A stretch of DNA of 64,000 bases from Phragmites australis (taxonomy: Eukaryota; Streptophyta; Magnoliopsida; Poales; Poaceae): the NCBI RefSeq assembly GCF_958298935.1, contig NC_084930.1, positions 25,952,001 to 26,016,000 on the forward strand, written 5' to 3'. Shown here in pieces: positions 58,308 through 64,000 of the stretch. Made by a program: the position numbers and the translations under genes. The notes beneath the pieces are model-generated. The model was not told the DNA's origin, did no database searches, and saw only the letters and a list, made by a program, of their open reading frames with translations. Each line of letters opens with the position of its first letter. The first letter of the stretch is position 1.

Positions 58308-59030
58308 AATCTTTTTAAATAATATTATTTTTATTAAAAATTATAAAAATAATATTTAAAATAGGAAAGTTGTATAAATAGGTACTAGTCAGTACTCCAA
58401 TTACCGATATTTTTTTTTGTCGACAACCGGATAACTGATATGTAATTCCTTAAGGACTTATCGATACTCAAATTACCGATAGATCTTGTGTCCCGTAGAT
58501 GATATTAAAAGAAAATTTTATAACTTGTTTATATGATCTGGAATAGAAATATTTTTTTATATGTAAATTGTATCTGTCGATGATATCTACAACTTTATAG
58601 TTGAATATATTTTTTATTTAAATCTATTTAGATGTTTAAAAATTGGTTATAACTTTCAGATCTGAAAAACTAATATGACATTTCTAGTCAATTTTTGGGC
58701 ATTTAAACTGATTCAAATATAACATTGTTCAACTGCAAAGTTGTTAATATAGTCTATAGGTATAATTTTCATATAAATATCATCTCCATCTGAGCATATA
58801 AAAAATCATAAATTTTTCTTTGAATATTACCTGTAGGACACAGGACTTATCGACAATTGAAGTGTCCGATAGGCCTCCACGTGTGTGACAAATAGGATGT
58901 CGGCATTTCAGTTGCCCTAAGTGGTTAGTCGGCAATTGGAATAACGACAGACATCTATTTCTGCAAAGTTTTCATTTTAAATAATATTTTTCAATTTTTC
59001 AATAAAATAATATTATTTTAAAAAAAGCTC
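58308..59030. mobile_element. Mutator-like foldback element, 723 bp
   Basis: The two ends are inverted copies of each other for more than 70 bp (AATCTTTTTAAATAATATTA.. and its complement), continuing inward with AGGAAAGTTGTATAAATAG against CTATTTCTGCAAAGTTTTC. The 10-bp sequence GAATGGGAGG is perfectly repeated at 58298-58307 and 59031-59040. Inner arms (CAATTACCGAT / GTCGGCAATTGG) near 58397 and 58930 may be a second, older inverted-repeat element or more of the same. It is non-coding and ends just upstream of the CURT1 promoter. Confidence 0.82.
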
Positions 59031-59040
59031 GAATGGGAGG

Positions 59041-59257
59041 TCATCCATGGATGTTGAAGATAGGGAGGCAGCCATTCACAGCCAAGCATCCTGCCACGTG
59101 CCCAGTCACCACTCAGCGGGAGAGGACAGCAGGGCACGAGCGAGACCTACGTGCACAATAACCGTTCCAGTTTGGTCGATAGCAGCACAACAAAGAGGAG
59201 GGCAAAAGGAGAGGCCAAGAAGCGCTAGCTCGCGATAAGAGTAGCCCAGGCACCGGC
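59041..59257 (+). promoter_or_regulatory. Proximal promoter and 5' UTR of CURT1
   Basis: Only 217 bp lie between the transposon duplication and the start codon. They hold a G-box CACGTG at 59095-59100 and an ACGT core near 59149 (ctacgtgc), both common in light-responsive plastid protein genes. No clear TATA box is seen. The start codon context is GGCATGGCA, typical for chloroplast proteins beginning MA. Confidence 0.5.
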
Positions 59258-60175
59258 ATGGCAGCCACGGCGTACTCCGTGGCGCTCCTCGGCGGCGCAC
59301 GCCTCCCCACCGTCCCGCGCTCCGCCCTTCTTCCCCGGCGCAGCGTTTGCTCCCTTCGCCTCCAAGGTAACTCTGTCAGTTGGTACCATCAGAGCAGATT
59401 CATGAGACGGCTTCAGGAGCATGACTGGCTGTTTGGCAATCACAGATGCGCCGAGGCTTTCTCTGCTCCGGGTCAAGGCCGCCTCCGAGGACACCTCGGC
59501 GTCCGGCGACGAGCTCATCGAGGACCTGAAAGCAAAGGTACGTACGTGCCATGCACGCATCAGCATCCTTCGTGGACGCATGTGTATACACGTTAACCAT
59601 GAAGCAATGTGACGTGCTTTTGGCAGTGGGACGCCGTTGAGGACAAGCCGACCGTGCTCTTGTACGGCGGCGGCGCCATCGTCGCCCTCTGGCTGACGAG
59701 CGTGGTCGTCGGCGCCATCAACTCCGTGCCGCTGGTACGTAGTGTCCACTGATGATAGCTGGTTATTCCGGTGCAATCCTGATCTGAATTGTGATACTCT
59801 TTGGTGTGATTGAGCAGCTCCCCAAGCTCCTGGAGCTCGTTGGGCTTGGCTACACCGGCTGGTTTGTGTACCGCTACCTCCTCTTCAAGGTAATCAATGA
59901 GCATCCGCCGTTACTTCTGCGGTTCTGCTCGACTGAATGCATTGAGAAGATTGAATTTATTTGTTGCATTAATTAGAGACAGATCGTGCAAGGAAAATTC
60001 TTACGTATTTCCATTAAATCAGCTCAACCCTTTTTGCAGTTTTTCTTGATTTGGTGAATGCATTTGCGCACAATGTACATAAACACCTTTGTTTCTTGCT
60101 TGATTACAGGAAAGCAGGAAAGAGTTGGCCACTGACATTGACAGCTTGAAGAAAAAGATCGCTGGAACAGAATAA
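59258..60175 (+). CDS. CURT1A: Protein CURVATURE THYLAKOID 1, chloroplastic, 5 exons, 148 aa
   Basis: The protein bends thylakoid membranes at grana margins. Exons: 59258-59366, 59446-59537, 59627-59734, 59818-59889, 60110-60175; they sum to 447 nt with GT-AG introns and no stop. Residues 1 to about 48 form a Ser/Arg/Ala-rich, acid-poor chloroplast transit peptide (MAATAYSVALLGG...). The mature part has a short acidic helix (GDELIEDLKAK), two membrane segments (about 77-98, VLLYGGGAIVALWLTSVVVG; about 104-126, with LLELVGLGYTGWFVYRYLLF) and a C-terminal amphipathic helix (ELATDIDSLKKKIAGTE). This is the full CURT1 layout. The C-terminal helix is closest to CURT1A as I remember it, so the paralogue letter is less certain than the family. 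The gene looks intact. Confidence 0.93.
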
Positions 60176-61340
60176 ACTCTCTCGAAAATTTTGGATGGCT
60201 CTTCGGAAAAATATCTAATGGGAGAACCAACTACATGAGTACTACTGCCCAAGTGTGCTATATATCTGTATACAAAGGAAGCTTTGTTATGTTGTGCAGT
60301 AACATTGTAGTTCAAATGTATCGTACTACCAGTTCATTAAATTCTTCTTTTTTTTAGCAGATTTGTGAGTACATATTGCAGGAAAATAAATAAACTAAAA
60401 CAAACTGGGAGTGATCTATATTAACCTAGAAAATCTTAATCTATGATAGGGTGATTAGCACCAAGATATAATAGTAACATATATCAAAAGTTATTTGGCA
60501 AAATTGCATCTTCTCATCCCATTCCAAGCACTATAAAAGCTGAACGAATGGCCGTAACTTGCTTTTGGAGATAACCGGATTATTAACTTGCTCTTGAAGT
60601 TAGAGAAAAGTACTTGTGTGGATCTGTGTACCGTATACTTCACCTTTCATGAGCAGCAGAATAGTTTGGTGTAACAAGTGAAATTACCAGTGGATCAAGC
60701 AGTAAAATCGAACCTATAAGATTCTAATAGATTATAGTTCAGGACGATGTATTTAGGTTGAGTTCTATGGAGCGTTCTCATCTTTTGTTTTGTCCTTGGA
60801 ATCACACAGGTGGCCTAGGATAAAGCTTAATCCAAGCGTAATGTAAAAATCTTTAAAAGATGAAAAATTAAAGCTTATTCCAAGAGTGATATAAAAAAGT
60901 TTAATGCAAAAGAACCATCGGTGGTTTTTGCTATCCAAGTAAAGCAAAGAAACAATCAATAAAAAAACAAACTGAGAAAAGCGTATATATGCACACATTA
61001 ATTTGGCCTCTTGATGCAAATAACTAAAGAAAAAAATTGCTAATTTTATTTGCCATTTCTGGTGGAAAGCAAAATATTGGAATGAGAAAAAATACAGTGA
61101 TAAAAAGTTCCATTAATCCGTTTCAAGGGTAGTTCAAATGGCCATAGATTATATTTTTAAGGCTCTTTGTAGCTCAATTCACTTGTGGTGCTGGATGATA
61201 CTACTTTAGTTATATGATGACAGTGGTAGCTGGGTTTCATACCCCAATATTCTTTTTTAGATTTTGGATGACATTGTAATGGAGATAAACTATGTATACT
61301 GAAATTTATGTGTTTTTTTGAATATTTGAAATTGTTTTTT
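60176..61340. other. 3' UTR of CURT1 and AT-rich intergenic DNA
   Basis: The first 150-200 bp are likely 3' UTR. An imperfect repeat of ATAAAGCTTAATCCAAGCGTAA / AAAGCTTATTCCAAGAGTGA occurs near 60820-60895. No gene is supported. Confidence 0.5.
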
Positions 61341-64000
61341 AAATATTAGTTTGCTTACTTTGCGACGCTTCCTTGTTATACGCGGTTGTTCTCCCAATGT
61401 CATCTCAAAGAACATGCAACACAAAATCCCTAGTGACTCTAGGTTTAAATATCGATCCCTTAGGGAGGCAGTTGGTCTACCAAGCTTGCACTATGATCTT
61501 GCTCATGTAAGGGGATTAAATACTTATAAACAGAAAACCCTAAATAATAAATCTACTATTAAATACGGGAAGTAAATAGTACTGAAATTAACAATGTTGG
61601 TAACAATGATTAAAAGTAAGGTATAAGACATGTCAGAACCATGCAACTAGTTGGTTGCACAGATCGATAGATGATCTACATGTTCATGAATAAATAAGAT
61701 AAAGATTAAGTATGCTTGTCACTTGGGTGGCACGCCCTAATCTCCTCATGTCCGTCAATCTCTTATGTGGGCCATTGGACAATAACAATCATCCTTCAGT
61801 GCACACAGTACCACCATATACATCTCTTAAGGGACGAATCCTGGAATAATGATTTACATCATGTGGCTTTACCATTGAACCAATGTGGAACTTCTTTGCT
61901 ACAGCCGAGTGTAGTCCATGTCACGCCCCGATCTACAACTTTATCATCCACACAGTCGTTATCTCCCTCTGTATGCTCGATTCTCGTATTTGTGGCCAAA
62001 CAAACATGGGAAAGATGAGAGACAAACATAAGGATTTGCATAGGAAAAGACTACATTAAGATTACTCCCGATCTACACTAATGGTGGGCCCTAAGGGAAC
62101 TACTCGCTCATCACAATGGAAATAAAATATATAATAAAAGCAAGGAAGATCATCATCAAATAAACAAATAGCGCAATTGAAGGCAAAGATGAATAACTTT
62201 CTTGATGTGACGAATGTTTACACCGAGAAATGATGGAGACCTGTTACAATGAATCTAATGGAGGGGGAATGGATGAACTATGGTGGAAATGGTGGTGGCT
62301 AGGTATCTCTCCATCTTCTCTTTGTTTTCTCTCGGTGCCGCCTGCTCTTCTTTTGTAGATCGATGTCGCATTTAGATAACCATTCAAATAGGGCTTTGCA
62401 CCATTCAACATCGCCGCCTTCATGAAATTTGTTAGATTTGGCGAGCTAGACCAAGGGTGAGTGGTATGGTCAGGAGGTACGATCACCACTGATCATACCA
62501 CACTCCTCCAAACCTCCTAGAAACTCCAATTGAGGTGTGATCCGTATGGTTGGCTTCATTTTCGCAAAATCTTCACATTTATCTACATGGATTTGCAAAA
62601 TCTTTACTTTTCTTGCAAGTCTAACAAAAAGAAACATATCTCGTGCAAACTATAATTAATCAATAATTAGCTGAGCAATAATTATTAGAAATATTAATGA
62701 AATCACTAGGATATAAATATTAATAAAATCACTAGGAAATATGATGCGTACTTTGGATGCATCATAGTTGTAGCTAGTTTCATCCATAAATAAGCTTATT
62801 TAACATGGAGGTGAGCTTTGTTGGTAGTCTAAGCCATGGAACACTTGTTCGTAGATGTAGGGTGCCGATGCAAGTTACATGTGATAAATAAATACCACAA
62901 AGCACACTGGTAAGTTGTAGCTATTTACCTAGAGCATTCTAGGATTATCGAATCAACGGAAGAAGTGGATTATTTATCTAGCTTATGGCTTCACTACTAA
63001 CTAAAATGTTGAATAAGAGTTCATTACTAAATAGAATTAGACTAAAACACAACGGAAATTATGGGCCGTGACTAGATATTACGAGCAATCTTCCCACAAG
63101 TTTGAGTTTCACTTGCATGCTACGACCGGATTACTCTATCAGGATGATGAATAACTTGGATTTTACATGAGACCACGAGATACAATAGATTTTCTCTATA
63201 GTACCTATCATGAGTGTAGCTAATCTATCCACCATCTACATGCATAGTATAACGAGGTTATCGACAAAAATAGACCCAATCACAATTTCATCTATCTCAC
63301 TAAGAGCTTAAGTTTGCAACCAAACGATAATAAGCATACATTGCATACACCAAAGTATTATATTAATCAAGATAGAATAAACATCACAAAGTTACCTGCC
63401 AAGACCCTCAACAACCCAGATGAAGAAATGAGGTTTACCCTATCATACCGAAGGAGTACATCATGAAATATAGATCAAGAGCATGTCTAAAACACACTAC
63501 AACGAAACTCGCTTATTGAAATAGGTGTGGCGATGCTGATCAGAGCTAGAGGTAGTGCTGATTAGCACTTAGGCCCAACTCGCCAAATCAGGTGTTTCTT
63601 GCCCCCATGATGATAATCTTCTGTTATCTAACCTAAAACCTCAATTCATTCGATGAAAATTTGAATGCTCTAGCTATAAGGTTGTGTTTTATATTTATAG
63701 GGATCACTTAAGAGTCATTTTCTTGGAGGCTTGGAAAACTGAGGAAATAGACCTTGCTTCGCGAGAAGATATTTCAAAATTGCAAAGAAGGTGGAAATCT
63801 TCCATATGAAGTTGGGCCGAAACAAGCTTTCTTAGCCCTTGGTGCTAATCGACACTCTCCTTTGTGCCGATGGACACCATCTCTTTGAGTTTTCATTCTT
63901 GTTTCCTACTACTTTCTTGCTTGTGATATGATGTTCCTAGATTATGCTGTATTGAGTGTTAAATTCTAAAATCTCTCATGAGCGATAAATCCGTAGTTTG
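61341..64000. other. Unassigned, transposon-like intergenic DNA
   Basis: No open frame resembles a known protein. A short direct duplication (ATATTAATRAAATCACTAGGA) lies at about 62690-62740. A minus-strand TATAAATATAAAACAC at about 63683-63699 looks like a TATA box of an LTR-type promoter, but no LTR ends or duplications were found. The short frames in this stretch are not convincing as genes. Confidence 0.4.

Noticed and set aside
59225..59904. Minus-strand frames opposite CURT1
   Set aside because: The plus-strand spliced frame gives the complete CURT1 protein; the minus-strand frames are shadows of GC-rich exons.

Overview
The window is nuclear DNA of a grass. It holds spliced plant genes, long LTR retrotransposons of grass-specific types, a CACTA transposon, a LINE and many MITEs. 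The organism is probably a large-genome PACMAD or panicoid species. That placing is an inference from the look of the repeats and from protein similarity recalled from memory; no database was searched.

Layout. 1-4697: Ty3/gypsy DNA on the minus strand, an LTR, a gag fragment, a second LTR and a second gag, read here as one element inserted in the gag of another. 4946-15433: a complete but decayed 10.5 kb CACTA transposon with a 3-bp target duplication, TnpD-like and Transposase_24-like genes, a ULP1-type protease module and an internal 100-bp-arm hairpin. 16264-17480: an LTR fragment. 17922-18837: a Mutator-type foldback MITE. 19415-25907: an apparently intact 14-exon asparagine synthetase gene (591 aa, plus strand) with another Mutator-type MITE in intron 6 and two GC-AG introns. 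26780-29482: a broken, 5'-truncated LINE.

29525-57355: the scattered remains of one gene, a CCR4-homolog-5-like deadenylase or exonuclease. Its 5' exons lie at 29525-32262 and its 3' exons at 56722-57355. Two exons are split by small DNA transposons. The intron between the two halves has grown to about 24.5 kb by nested insertions: a Copia LTR split by a 3,975-bp gypsy-type solo LTR, a Copia element on the plus strand, a Copia element on the minus strand, and an intron-containing fragment of a SEC61-alpha gene.

58308-59030: a Mutator-type foldback element with a perfect 10-bp duplication, ending 227 bp before the start codon of an apparently intact 5-exon CURVATURE THYLAKOID 1 gene (59258-60175, plus strand, 148 aa). 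60176-64000: AT-rich intergenic DNA with no supported gene.

Only two genes look functional: asparagine synthetase (nitrogen assimilation and transport, cytosol) and CURT1 (grana margin curvature, chloroplast). They are not a functional unit. The rest is transposable elements and gene remnants. Most long open frames in the GC-rich LTRs are antisense or repeat translations and were left out.
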